DNA of 64,000 nucleotides, from NCBI GenBank assembly GCA_963782045.1, contig CAWAIR010000010.1:1-64000 (forward strand). The letters run 5' to 3'. The notes under the pieces are model-generated. The model had not been told where the DNA came from, did not search any database, and saw only the letters and a program-made list of their open reading frames with translations. This DNA comes from CAVSRC01 sp963782045. Lineage in GTDB: Bacteria > Pseudomonadota > Alphaproteobacteria > Rhizobiales > Kaistiaceae. Numbering within the stretch: the stretch's first letter is position 1; the number at the start of each line of letters is the position of its first letter. Shown in pieces: positions 1 through 7,512 of the stretch. The translations under genes were made by a program, and so were the position numbers.

Positions 1-1800
1 ATCTGCTCGCCACCGACGACATCGGCAACTCGGATACCGACAACGTCACCAACGTGACCACCCCGACCTTCACGGGCACGGCGGTCGCCGGGAGCACGGT
101 GAGCGTCTATGTGGACAGCGTGTCGCAGGGTACGACCGCGGCCGACGGAACGACGGGTGCGTGGTCGTTCACGCTGACCACTCCACTGAGCGAGGCGGTT
201 CATTCCATCACGGCGCGGACGACCGTCGGCGGCATCCAGTCGTCGGCATCCTCGCCGTTGACGGTGACGATCGACACAACCCGGCCCGCGATGCCGTCGG
301 CACCGGACCTTGCGGCCGCATCGGATGGCGGAACGTCGGACACCGACGACATCACCAGCAACGACACGCCGACCTTCACCGGAACGGGCGCCGAACCGGG
401 CTCGACCGTCAGTATCGTCGAAGGTGGCGCCAAGCTCGGCTCCGCCACCGCCGATGGGACTGGCGCGTGGAGCATCACGCTCTCAACCGCGCTCACCGAG
501 GGCGATCACACGCTCTTCGCCAACGCGACCGACCAGGCGGGCAATTTCTCGGATGTGCTTGGCGCTGGCACGCTGTCATTTCGCATCGACAAGACGCCAC
601 CCGTTGCCCCTTCGACGCCGGACTTGGCCGCGGCCTCAGACACCGGATCGTCCAGCACCGACAACGATACCGCCGACAATATCCCGACCTTCACCGGCAC
701 CGCCGAGGCGGGCAGCATTGTCACCGTCACGTCGAGCGTTGCGGGGGCGCTCGGAACCACCATTGCCGACGGCGGCGGCGCGTGGACGTTCACCGCGCCA
801 ATCCTGGCCGCCGGCACGCACCTCATCTCGGCGACCGCCAAGGACGCGGCGGGCAACACGTCGGCCGCCTCAGGTTCGCTGTCCGTCAAGATCGACACCG
901 CGCCCCCCGGCGTGCCGTCGACACCGGACCTCGACGCCGCCTCGGACACCGGCGTGTCCACCGACAACGACACCGAGGACAACACCCCGACCTTCACCGG
1001 CACGGCGGATGCGGGGAGCATCGTCACGGTCTCCTCGAGCCTCGCCGGGGTGCTCGGCACCGCGGTTGCCGATATCGGCGGAGCCTGGAGGTTCACGCCG
1101 GCCGCGGCGCTCGCCAACGGCGTGCACAACATCTCGGCGACGGCCAGGGATCTCGCCGGCAATCAGTCCGCAGCGTCTTCCTCGCTGGCGGTGACGATCG
1201 ATGCGCCAATCCCCGCCACGCCCTCGACCCCCGATCTCGTGGCGGCGTCGGACAGCGGCGCCTCCGACACCGACAACATCACCAACGACAACACGCCGAC
1301 CTTCACCGGGACGGGCGAGGTGGGCAGCACGGTGACGGTCACGTCAAGCCTCGACGGCGACCTCGGCAGTACGGTTGTCGACGGCCTCGGCGCGTGGACC
1401 TTCACCCCCTCGTCGCCGATCCGCGACGGCGTGCACAGCATCACCGCCTATGCGGGCACCCGCCCCACGTCCTCGGCGCCGTCAGCCGCACTCTCGGTGA
1501 CCATCGACACGGTGGCGCCGCCGCCGCCGACCGGCGAGCTGGTCGACCGGACCGGGACCAGCGGCACCAACAAGGGCTCGACCATCGATTTCTTCGGTGA
1601 GGCGGAAGCCGGCAGCACCGTGAGCCTGACCTCCAGCCTGCGCGGCGATCTCGGCGGCACGACCGTGGGCGACGACGGCGAGTGGAAGGTTCTCGACAAC
1701 CGCGAGGGCGGCCAGGGCAAGTTCGGCGCCGACGAGAAGGCGGCCATCGACAAGGCGGTCGCCACCGATCTTGCCGGCAACCGCTCGGTTGAATCCGCCA
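1..1800 (+). repeat. Tandem ~300-bp Ig-domain coding repeats
   Basis: Units start near 1 (partial), 291, 597, 904, 1207 and 1519. Each encodes the same succession of linker, 'PTFTG' and 'GAW' blocks. Units 1-5 are close in protein sequence and diverged in DNA; unit 6 keeps only the GSTVSL and GDDGEWKV blocks. Repeats of this kind often vary in copy number between strains and may be collapsed in assemblies. Confidence 0.8.
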
Positions 1801-2675
1801 ACCTGAACCGGCTCGGCACTGGCACGGTGGGCGCCACCGTCTTCACCGACAGCATCGATTACAAGTTCACGCATGCGACCGATCCGCTGAACTACAACCT
1901 GCAGAAATTCCCCGCGATCTTCCCGGTGGGCATGGCGCTCGGCGCCGCTGATGCGGTGACAGAGAACACCAAGGCCGACATCACCGAGGCGATGCTCAAC
2001 CTGTACTACTGGCTGTACAGGAACATGCTGCCGGGCAACCTGGAAACGCCGGTCGACCAGATCGACCACGTCTACCTTGATATCAAGCAGACCCCCGGCA
2101 ACACCGACCGCCTGCATGGCGACCCGCCGGGACAATTCGTCGTCGACAAGGCGACGCTCGACCTGATCCGCGCGATCATTGCCAAGCAGCAGGAACAGGC
2201 GCGGGCGGAGTGGGTGGAGGAAAATCTGGCGGCGTATCGCGAGAAGGTCGAGCCGACAAAGTTCCAAGACTACACGGTAAAACAGTGGAAGGAGAAAGAG
2301 CAGACTGGAGGATCCGGCTTCTTCGAGGCACTCGGAGAAGGTCTCGGGAACATCGCCGTAGGGGTAGTGGATCATTATACCAGCAAGGTGGGCATCGAAA
2401 TAATCGATAGAAACGACGATCAGACCTACGATGAGCAGATGGAGGCGGCGGGCTACGAGCCCGAGTATGTCGTCAAGCAGCGCCCGCTGCCCCGTGAGCC
2501 AGGCGGCGCCGAACGCGACGACCAATACCGGCAGGTGCTCGCGACCAGGTGGAATAGGGACCAGGGATATCCCGCAAGCCTGAGCGAGTTCCAAAACATG
2601 CTCAGGGACGTCGTGACGTCGCCGCTGCAGGGCCGTTCGACGGCGGATTCACTGACCTTTCTGGGTTTCTACTAG
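1..2675 (+). CDS. Large Ig-like repeat surface/secreted protein, 5'-truncated
   Basis: The reading frame is open from base 3, so the gene starts before the window; GTG at 54 is internal. The visible ~890 residues begin with five full Ig-like domains of about 100 residues. Each has a linker ending in a 'PDLxAASD' type block, then 'TPTFTG' and a beta-rich 'GSxVxVxxS...GAWxFT' body. A degenerate sixth copy runs from about 1519 to 1800. Such arrays (bacterial Ig-like, adhesin type) normally act as cell-surface stalks. The last ~340 residues are not Ig-like and contain a charged helical stretch; the protein ends in aromatic residues (FLGFY). I see no RTX GGxGxD nonapeptides in this part. Codons 2215-2420 look richer in A/T than the repeats. 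The neighbouring TolC and HlyD genes suggest export by a type I-like route; this is inference. Confidence 0.8.
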   Translation, partial: LLATDDIGNSDTDNVTNVTTPTFTGTAVAGSTVSVYVDSVSQGTTAADGTTGAWSFTLTTPLSEAVHSITARTTVGGIQSSASSPLTVTIDTTRPAMPSAPDLAAASDGGTSDTDDITSNDTPTFTGTGAEPGSTVSIVEGGAKLGSATADGTGAWSITLSTALTEGDHTLFANATDQAGNFSDVLGAGTLSFRIDKTPPVAPSTPDLAAASDTGSSSTDNDTADNIPTFTGTAEAGSIVTVTSSVAGALGTTIADGGGAWTFTAPILAAGTHLISATAKDAAGNTSAASGSLSVKIDTAPPGVPSTPDLDAASDTGVSTDNDTEDNTPTFTGTADAGSIVTVSSSLAGVLGTAVADIGGAWRFTPAAALANGVHNISATARDLAGNQSAASSSLAVTIDAPIPATPSTPDLVAASDSGASDTDNITNDNTPTFTGTGEVGSTVTVTSSLDGDLGSTVVDGLGAWTFTPSSPIRDGVHSITAYAGTRPTSSAPSAALSVTIDTVAPPPPTGELVDRTGTSGTNKGSTIDFFGEAEAGSTVSLTSSLRGDLGGTTVGDDGEWKVLDNREGGQGKFGADEKAAIDKAVATDLAGNRSVESANLNRLGTGTVGATVFTDSIDYKFTHATDPLNYNLQKFPAIFPVGMALGAADAVTENTKADITEAMLNLYYWLYRNMLPGNLETPVDQIDHVYLDIKQTPGNTDRLHGDPPGQFVVDKATLDLIRAIIAKQQEQARAEWVEENLAAYREKVEPTKFQDYTVKQWKEKEQTGGSGFFEALGEGLGNIAVGVVDHYTSKVGIEIIDRNDDQTYDEQMEAAGYEPEYVVKQRPLPREPGGAERDDQYRQVLATRWNRDQGYPASLSEFQNMLRDVVTSPLQGRSTADSLTFLGFY

Positions 2676-2677
2676 CG

Positions 2678-2884
2678 ATGCATCGCGACCGTACCCACAG
2701 CGATGCGGCACGACCGGCTCCGGACAGCGGCCCCGCGAACGCTTCGCCTCCGGACGACATTTCGGCGAAAGCCCGGCCAGCGCGCGGCGCGCCGAGCTTT
2801 GCCGCACAGTTGCACGCGATCGTCACCGCAGACCAGCGGCGGGTCGATCGCCTGATCCATGCATTCCGTACTGCCAAAGAATAA
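2678..2884 (+). CDS. Small hypothetical protein (68 aa) between adhesin and TolC genes
   Basis: An ATG lies two bases after the stop of the Ig-repeat gene and the frame closes 21 bases before the TolC start, so it could be translationally coupled in the same transcript. The product is Ala/Arg/Pro-rich with a disordered N-terminus and a predicted helix from about residue 40 (FAAQLHAIVTADQRRVDRLI). No signal peptide, membrane segment or known motif is seen. Its position after the divergent C-terminus of a large exported protein would suit a small chaperone or protective partner, but nothing in its sequence shows that. It may also be non-coding. Confidence 0.35.
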   Translation: MHRDRTHSDAARPAPDSGPANASPPDDISAKARPARGAPSFAAQLHAIVTADQRRVDRLIHAFRTAKE

Positions 2885-2905
2885 CCAGAACCGAGTGGGG
2901 GCGTC

Positions 2906-4426
2906 GTGTTGAAAAGTCTGGGTCTGTTGTCCGTCGGCGCACCGCATCGCCGGGCGCTCGCCGCCGGGGCCATCGCGGTCGCGGCGCTTCTGTCCGGCTG
3001 CATGGTGGTGCCGGTCGCCTTCGACGCGAAGGATGACGCGTTTCGTGCCGACCGACTGATGGCGGCGCTCTATGCCGACGTCGAGCCTCTAACTGGCCCG
3101 CTGAGGCTGCACGAGGCGATGGCGCGGGCGTTGAAATACAATCTCGACACCCGCGTGAAGCGCCTCGAAGCGATCCTCGCGACCGACCGCATCGCCCTTG
3201 CCGGCCAGGAAGACATGCCGCGGCTGACGGGGGACGCCGGCTATCGCGACCGCTCGAACCTCAACGCTTCGAGCAGCGCAGACGCCAAGACCGGCGCGCA
3301 GTCGCTGGCGACCTCGACCTCGCAGGAGAACCCGGCGCGCAACGCCAACCTGCAATATGTGTGGAACGTGCTCGATCTCGGCGTCAGCTATTACAAGGCC
3401 AAACAGGCCGCCGACCGCACGCTGATCGCCGCCGAGCAGATCCGCACCATCGAGGCGAACATCATCCAGGAGGTGCGCTCCGCCTACTGGCGCGCGGTCG
3501 CCGCCCAGCACTCGCTGGATCGCATCGCCGGCCTGACGACGCGAGTCCGGCGCGCGCTCGCCGATACCGAGAAGCTCAACCAGCTGGCGCTCGCCGACCC
3601 GGTCGCATCGCTGCGCTACATGCGCGACCTTGCCGACGTCAGCCGTCGGCTGGACGAGCAGAACCTCGCTCTCAAGCAAGCGCATATCCAACTTGCCGCG
3701 CTCATCCGCGTGCAGCCCGGGACGCGGCTCCGGCTCGTCACACCAAAGGGCGCAGCCGCGCCCCGGAACGTCTTCGCCGATACCGACGCGCTTGAACTGA
3801 TGGCGCTTCGCCAGCATCCGGAGCTGCGCCAGAAGGACTACGAGGTCCGCATCGTCGCCGACGAGTCGCGCAAGGCGATCTTCGAGATGCTGCCGCGCGT
3901 GAATCTCGACGCCGGCGTCCATTTTGACGCCAACAAGTTTCTGCTCAACAACACCTGGAACGACTACGGCGCAGCGATCTCATGGGACGTGTTCCAGCTT
4001 CTGCGCGCTCCGGCCCACAAGAAGGAGATCGAGGCCCAGAGCACGCTCGCGCAGGGCCGTCTGCTGGCGCTGAGCATGGCGACGATCGCACAAGTCCACA
4101 TCGCGCTCGCCAAGTACCAGAACGACCAGATTGCCTTTCGATCGGCGGCGCGGATCGCCTCGCTCGACGAGCAGATCGCGGCCGGGATCGGCAACCGCGC
4201 CAAGGAAGGCGGCGCCAGCGACCTCGAGGCGATCAAGGCGGACCTCGACCTCGTGCTGAGCCGCTTGCAGCGCGACCTCAGCTTTGGCGAGATGCAGGAT
4301 TCGGCCGGGCAGATCATGGTGACGGCAGGCGTCGACCTGGCACCGGCTTCGCTCGACGGCGACGTCGCCACCATCGCCGGTCAGATCGGCGACGCCGAGA
4401 CGCGCTGGACCAACGGCTCGATCTAG
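2906..4426 (+). CDS. TolC-family outer-membrane channel lipoprotein
   Basis: The product is 506 aa. The GTG start follows a G-rich ribosome site. The N-terminus is a lipoprotein signal with lipobox LLSGC near residue 30, so the mature protein should be lipid-anchored, as in the NodT/OprM branch of the TolC family. The rest shows the two-fold repeated long helices of outer-membrane efflux proteins, for example 'RSAYWRAVAAQHSLDRIAGL' in the first half and the Gln/Ala-rich helices near residues 370-470. Channels of this family take cargo from HlyD-type adaptors across the outer membrane. It ends 7 bases from the convergent operon that encodes three HlyD-type proteins, its likely partners. The specific cargo is unknown. 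Confidence 0.85.
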   Translation: MLKSLGLLSVGAPHRRALAAGAIAVAALLSGCMVVPVAFDAKDDAFRADRLMAALYADVEPLTGPLRLHEAMARALKYNLDTRVKRLEAILATDRIALAGQEDMPRLTGDAGYRDRSNLNASSSADAKTGAQSLATSTSQENPARNANLQYVWNVLDLGVSYYKAKQAADRTLIAAEQIRTIEANIIQEVRSAYWRAVAAQHSLDRIAGLTTRVRRALADTEKLNQLALADPVASLRYMRDLADVSRRLDEQNLALKQAHIQLAALIRVQPGTRLRLVTPKGAAAPRNVFADTDALELMALRQHPELRQKDYEVRIVADESRKAIFEMLPRVNLDAGVHFDANKFLLNNTWNDYGAAISWDVFQLLRAPAHKKEIEAQSTLAQGRLLALSMATIAQVHIALAKYQNDQIAFRSAARIASLDEQIAAGIGNRAKEGGASDLEAIKADLDLVLSRLQRDLSFGEMQDSAGQIMVTAGVDLAPASLDGDVATIAGQIGDAETRWTNGSI

Positions 4427-4433
4427 GAGCGCC

Positions 4434-4898
4434 TCAGCCGCGATTGATGACGGAGCGCCGCGCCGCGCCGCGGGCGCTGCCGGCGTATTCACGCAGGAAG
4501 AAGACGCGCTTGCCGGGATTGAGGTTACGTGCAGTACGGACGAGCGTGTACAGCACCTGACGCTCGTCGGCGCGGACGATGGTGAGCGCCCCGGCGTCGG
4601 CAACATCGTCGGCAACCGGCCTGAGACCGGTCTCGGTCTCCACCCAGTGCTGGCCGACCGCCTCGCTGGTCAGGAGCCAGCCGACATAGCCGAGCAGCTT
4701 GGTGCCGCGATAGGCATAGAGGTTGTGGCCGGTGCGGAGCTGGTCCTTGATCGCGTTGACCAGAACCGCGCAGCCGAAGCGGGAGAACGGCTTGGTATCG
4801 GCGACATAGTCGAGCACGATGCCGACCGCCTCGTAGCTGAAGCGGAAACAGCGGATCTCGAAATCCTGCGCCGGAGCGCCGTGCGCCCGCCCCGTCAA
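4434..4898 (-). CDS. HlyC/GNAT-like small protein A
   Basis: The product is 154 aa and a clear paralogue of the next gene upstream in the operon. They share 'DYVAxTKxFxRF', 'GKL/TKLLGYxGWLLT', 'ETGxRP' and 'PGKRVFFxRxY'. The order of blocks (helix, 'LYAYRGTKLLGYVGWLL' strand pair, acidic loop, strand, long helix, PGKR-strand) matches the GNAT-like fold of RTX-toxin lysine acyltransferases (HlyC family). The family's catalytic His in its 'SPLH' motif is not visible here. The start is TTG, overlapping the upstream gene's stop by 4 bases (coupling). An acyltransferase acting on the exported Ig protein or on the membrane complex is possible; a non-catalytic binding role is equally possible. No signal peptide is present, so it is probably cytoplasmic. 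Confidence 0.6.
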   Translation of the reverse strand: MTGRAHGAPAQDFEIRCFRFSYEAVGIVLDYVADTKPFSRFGCAVLVNAIKDQLRTGHNLYAYRGTKLLGYVGWLLTSEAVGQHWVETETGLRPVADDVADAGALTIVRADERQVLYTLVRTARNLNPGKRVFFLREYAGSARGAARRSVINRG

Positions 4899-5347
4899 CG
4901 GTAGGCCACCGACTGGCGGCGTTCATCGCGCGCGGAATCGCCATAGACGCGCTTGAAGAAGACGCGCTTGCCCGGATAGAGCGCGCGGCAGCGGCGGATG
5001 AGGGCACGCAACACGCGCGTCTCTTCGGTCCGCACGACCGTCAGCAGCGCGGCATCCGCTTCCGCCTCCGGCAGCGGCCGCACTCCGGTCTCGTCCTTGA
5101 GCCAGGCTTCGCCGCTCTTCGCATCGGTCAGCAGCCAGCCGCAATAGCCGATCAGCTTGCCGTCGCGGTGGGCGAACATGTTCTGTTTCAGCGTGAGCTG
5201 TTGCCTGAGCGCCCGCACCAGCGTTCCGGCCTCGAACCGGGCGAAGGCTTTGGTGTTGGCGACATAGTCGAAGACGCCGCCGAGCGCCTCGTGGGTGAAC
5301 GGCAGCCTGCCGATGGCGAAATCCTGACCGGGATCGGACGCGGCCAC
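4895..5347 (-). CDS. HlyC/GNAT-like small protein B
   Basis: The product is 150 aa with a GTG start, 11 bases downstream of the M50-HlyD gene and overlapping paralogue A by 4 bases. It carries the same blocks as A: 'FDYVANTKAFARF', 'KLIGYCGWLLT', 'DETGVRP', 'YPGKRVFFKRVY'. The layout suggests the HlyC-type acyltransferase fold, but the catalytic His of that family is not evident. Tandem duplication followed by divergence is clear from the protein alignment. The two products could form a heterodimer or serve two substrates; no data in the sequence decide this. Confidence 0.6.
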   Translation of the reverse strand: MAASDPGQDFAIGRLPFTHEALGGVFDYVANTKAFARFEAGTLVRALRQQLTLKQNMFAHRDGKLIGYCGWLLTDAKSGEAWLKDETGVRPLPEAEADAALLTVVRTEETRVLRALIRRCRALYPGKRVFFKRVYGDSARDERRQSVAYR

Positions 5348-5358
5348 AGCGGCGTCCC

Positions 5359-7512
5359 TCAGAAGCCGCTTTCGCGGATGAGCACCGCCACCGTCGAGCG
5401 CCAGAGCTCGGCGGCCAGCGAGCGTGCCTTGCCGCTGACCAGCGCAATGCCCATGCCGGTGCGGTTGGGCGCAGGCCCGCCATCCGTGCGCCTCAGGATG
5501 ACACGGTATTGGGCGACATCCGGCACCAGGCGGCCCTGACCGTCGGCGCGGGCGACGATCGGTCCGCCATAGCGCGAGGTCAGCGCGCGCTGCTCGATGG
5601 TGGCGGCGGCCGAGCGCTCGATCGAGGCGACGGTCACGCCGGCGGCGGCCGCCAACCCGTCATTGGACACGAAACGCCCGCCATCGCCGGGCGCGATCCG
5701 GGCAAGGGTGGTTTCGCTGACATAGCCAACCAGACGCGACGACCGGGAATCGACGATGCGTCCGAGAACCGCACTTGTCGGCAGCCAGCGGCCTGCCTGC
5801 AATCCCCCCGGCATATCGCGCAGGACACCGGACAGTGGTGCCGTCACCACCAGCCTGTCAATCTCGCGGCGCAGTCCCTGCTCCTCCGCGATGGCACCGT
5901 CGAGGCGTTGCCGCAGGGTCTGCATGAGGTCGGCCGTCAACTGCGCGACGGCGCTGCGGTTGAGTTGCAGGTCGAACAGCGCAATGCGGCGCTCGGCCTC
6001 CTGAAGCCGGTATTCCAGGTCCGGCGATCTCAGACGGAACAGCACGTCGCCCGCCTTCACCGCGCTGTCCGGGGCTGGCGGTGGCTCCACCAGTTGCGCC
6101 GCCCCCGCGGTATAGAGCAGGGCCTCGTTGTCGGCCTCGAAGACCACCGGCACGGCAACCTGCGTTTGCCACGGCACCAGGAAGAGCACCAGCAGCAGGC
6201 CGGCGATTGCCCCCGTTGTCATCGTTCGCCGGTTCACTGTCAGTTGCGTCCGCCGCCGCCAGATTTGGCGCGCCTCTATGACCACCGGCAGCACCAGGAA
6301 CCAGCCGACCTCGATACCGCCGAGCACGATGCCGATGGCCTTGGGAAACACGTGATAGACGAGGGCGGCAATGCCCACAAAAACGAGCAGCCGCCACAGC
6401 CAGGCGGCATATCCCCAGGCGTAGAACAGGCGGCGGCGGGCCGCCGATGCCGGCTCCGGGGCGGGCTCGCCGAATCCGAAGAGGGTCTCGCGCATGGCCC
6501 AGCGGCAATAGGCGAAGGCGCGGACGCGCAGGTTCTCGACCCGAAAGAAATCGGCGAAGATGTAGTAGCCGTCGAAGCGCATGAACGGGTTGGCGTTGAT
6601 GGCAAGCGTGGTGAGCCACGTTACCGCCGCCACCATGAAGACCGCATCGCGCAGCGCACCGTCCGGCAGGAACGACCACAGGAAGGTCGCGACCGATGCC
6701 AGGCAAAGCTCGACCAGCATCCCGCCGGCGCCGACCAGCAGGCGCTGGTCCCGGTCGGTCAGGCGCCAGGTGTCGGTGACGTCGGTGTAGAGCATCGGCA
6801 TCATGACGAGGAAAGCGATGCCCATGCTGTGCACGCGGCCGCCGAACCGCTTGGCCATGAAGGCGTGGCCCAGCTCGTGCAGCGGCTTGGTAACGGTGAG
6901 CGCCAGGCCGAGGCCGATCGCTCCCTCGATGGTGAGGAAGCCGACCAGCGTGCGTCTGAACTCATCCCACTGACGGCCGATGAGGTAGATGCCGGCGACG
7001 CCGAGGAGGAAGCAGGCGACAACCATGGTGCGGTTGAACCATGGCATGACGACCGGCATCGCGCTGGTCAGCAGCCGATCCGGCCGGATGAGCGGAATGC
7101 GGAAGAACAGGTAGCGGTGCATGAGCCAGGCCAGCGGGCTCTCGCGGCGCGCCGCGTTCCGCCGGCGATAGGCGGCGCGCTGCTCGGGTGCGGAGCCGCC
7201 GAGCAGTTCGTTGGTGACGAGGAAGCGGTAGAGCCCCTCAACGTGTTCGATGCCAACCGGCCGCAGTCCGGTGCTGGCGGCCGCAGCGATCTTCGACGCG
7301 CTGCCCGCCTGCCAGTTGGCGAGCAAGGCGACGGCGATCTCGTTGATGAGGAAATAGGCGCCGCGCATCGGGTCGAACAGGCACCATTGCCTGACACCGC
7401 CCTCGCCCGGCGCGGCCGGCTCGATGCGGATGTCGTTGCGCAGTGGCGGCAGGCGCGGCGCGGCGCTATCCGATGCGGCGACGATGCCGATGGCCGCGGA
7501 CACGGCGCTCAC
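5359..7512 (-). CDS. PqqD-like / M50 zinc metalloprotease / HlyD fusion membrane protein
   Basis: The product is 717 aa. Residues ~25-105 look like a PqqD-type winged-helix domain ('CLFDPMRGAYFLINEIAVAL' and 'LYRFLVTNELL'). Residues ~130-420 form about eight membrane segments with the M50 motifs HELGH (codons at 6865-6879) and NPFMRFDG, the zinc ligands of site-2-type proteases. Residues ~440-715 are a lipoyl/beta-barrel adaptor half with a hairpin ('YRLQEAERRIALFDLQLN') and 'VTAPLSGVLRDM'. Known relatives are annotated as putative peptide zinc metalloproteases fused to HlyD. The GTG start overlaps the GAF-HlyD gene by 4 bases. I infer an inner-membrane component of the export complex; the PqqD-like part could recognise a peptide leader. 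Whether it cleaves a substrate is unknown. Confidence 0.85.
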   Translation of the reverse strand: MSAVSAAIGIVAASDSAAPRLPPLRNDIRIEPAAPGEGGVRQWCLFDPMRGAYFLINEIAVALLANWQAGSASKIAAAASTGLRPVGIEHVEGLYRFLVTNELLGGSAPEQRAAYRRRNAARRESPLAWLMHRYLFFRIPLIRPDRLLTSAMPVVMPWFNRTMVVACFLLGVAGIYLIGRQWDEFRRTLVGFLTIEGAIGLGLALTVTKPLHELGHAFMAKRFGGRVHSMGIAFLVMMPMLYTDVTDTWRLTDRDQRLLVGAGGMLVELCLASVATFLWSFLPDGALRDAVFMVAAVTWLTTLAINANPFMRFDGYYIFADFFRVENLRVRAFAYCRWAMRETLFGFGEPAPEPASAARRRLFYAWGYAAWLWRLLVFVGIAALVYHVFPKAIGIVLGGIEVGWFLVLPVVIEARQIWRRRTQLTVNRRTMTTGAIAGLLLVLFLVPWQTQVAVPVVFEADNEALLYTAGAAQLVEPPPAPDSAVKAGDVLFRLRSPDLEYRLQEAERRIALFDLQLNRSAVAQLTADLMQTLRQRLDGAIAEEQGLRREIDRLVVTAPLSGVLRDMPGGLQAGRWLPTSAVLGRIVDSRSSRLVGYVSETTLARIAPGDGGRFVSNDGLAAAAGVTVASIERSAAATIEQRALTSRYGGPIVARADGQGRLVPDVAQYRVILRRTDGGPAPNRTGMGIALVSGKARSLAAELWRSTVAVLIRESGF

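Noticed and set aside
1..1800. Regular ~300-bp repeats as a possible CRISPR or satellite array
   Set aside because: The repeats are in-frame coding units of Ig-like domains; unit length and divergence do not fit CRISPR.
2906..4426. TolC-like gene assigned to the MacAB-like operon at 26955-30182
   Set aside because: It is 22 kb away and adjacent to another set of adaptors; sharing is possible but not supported by position.
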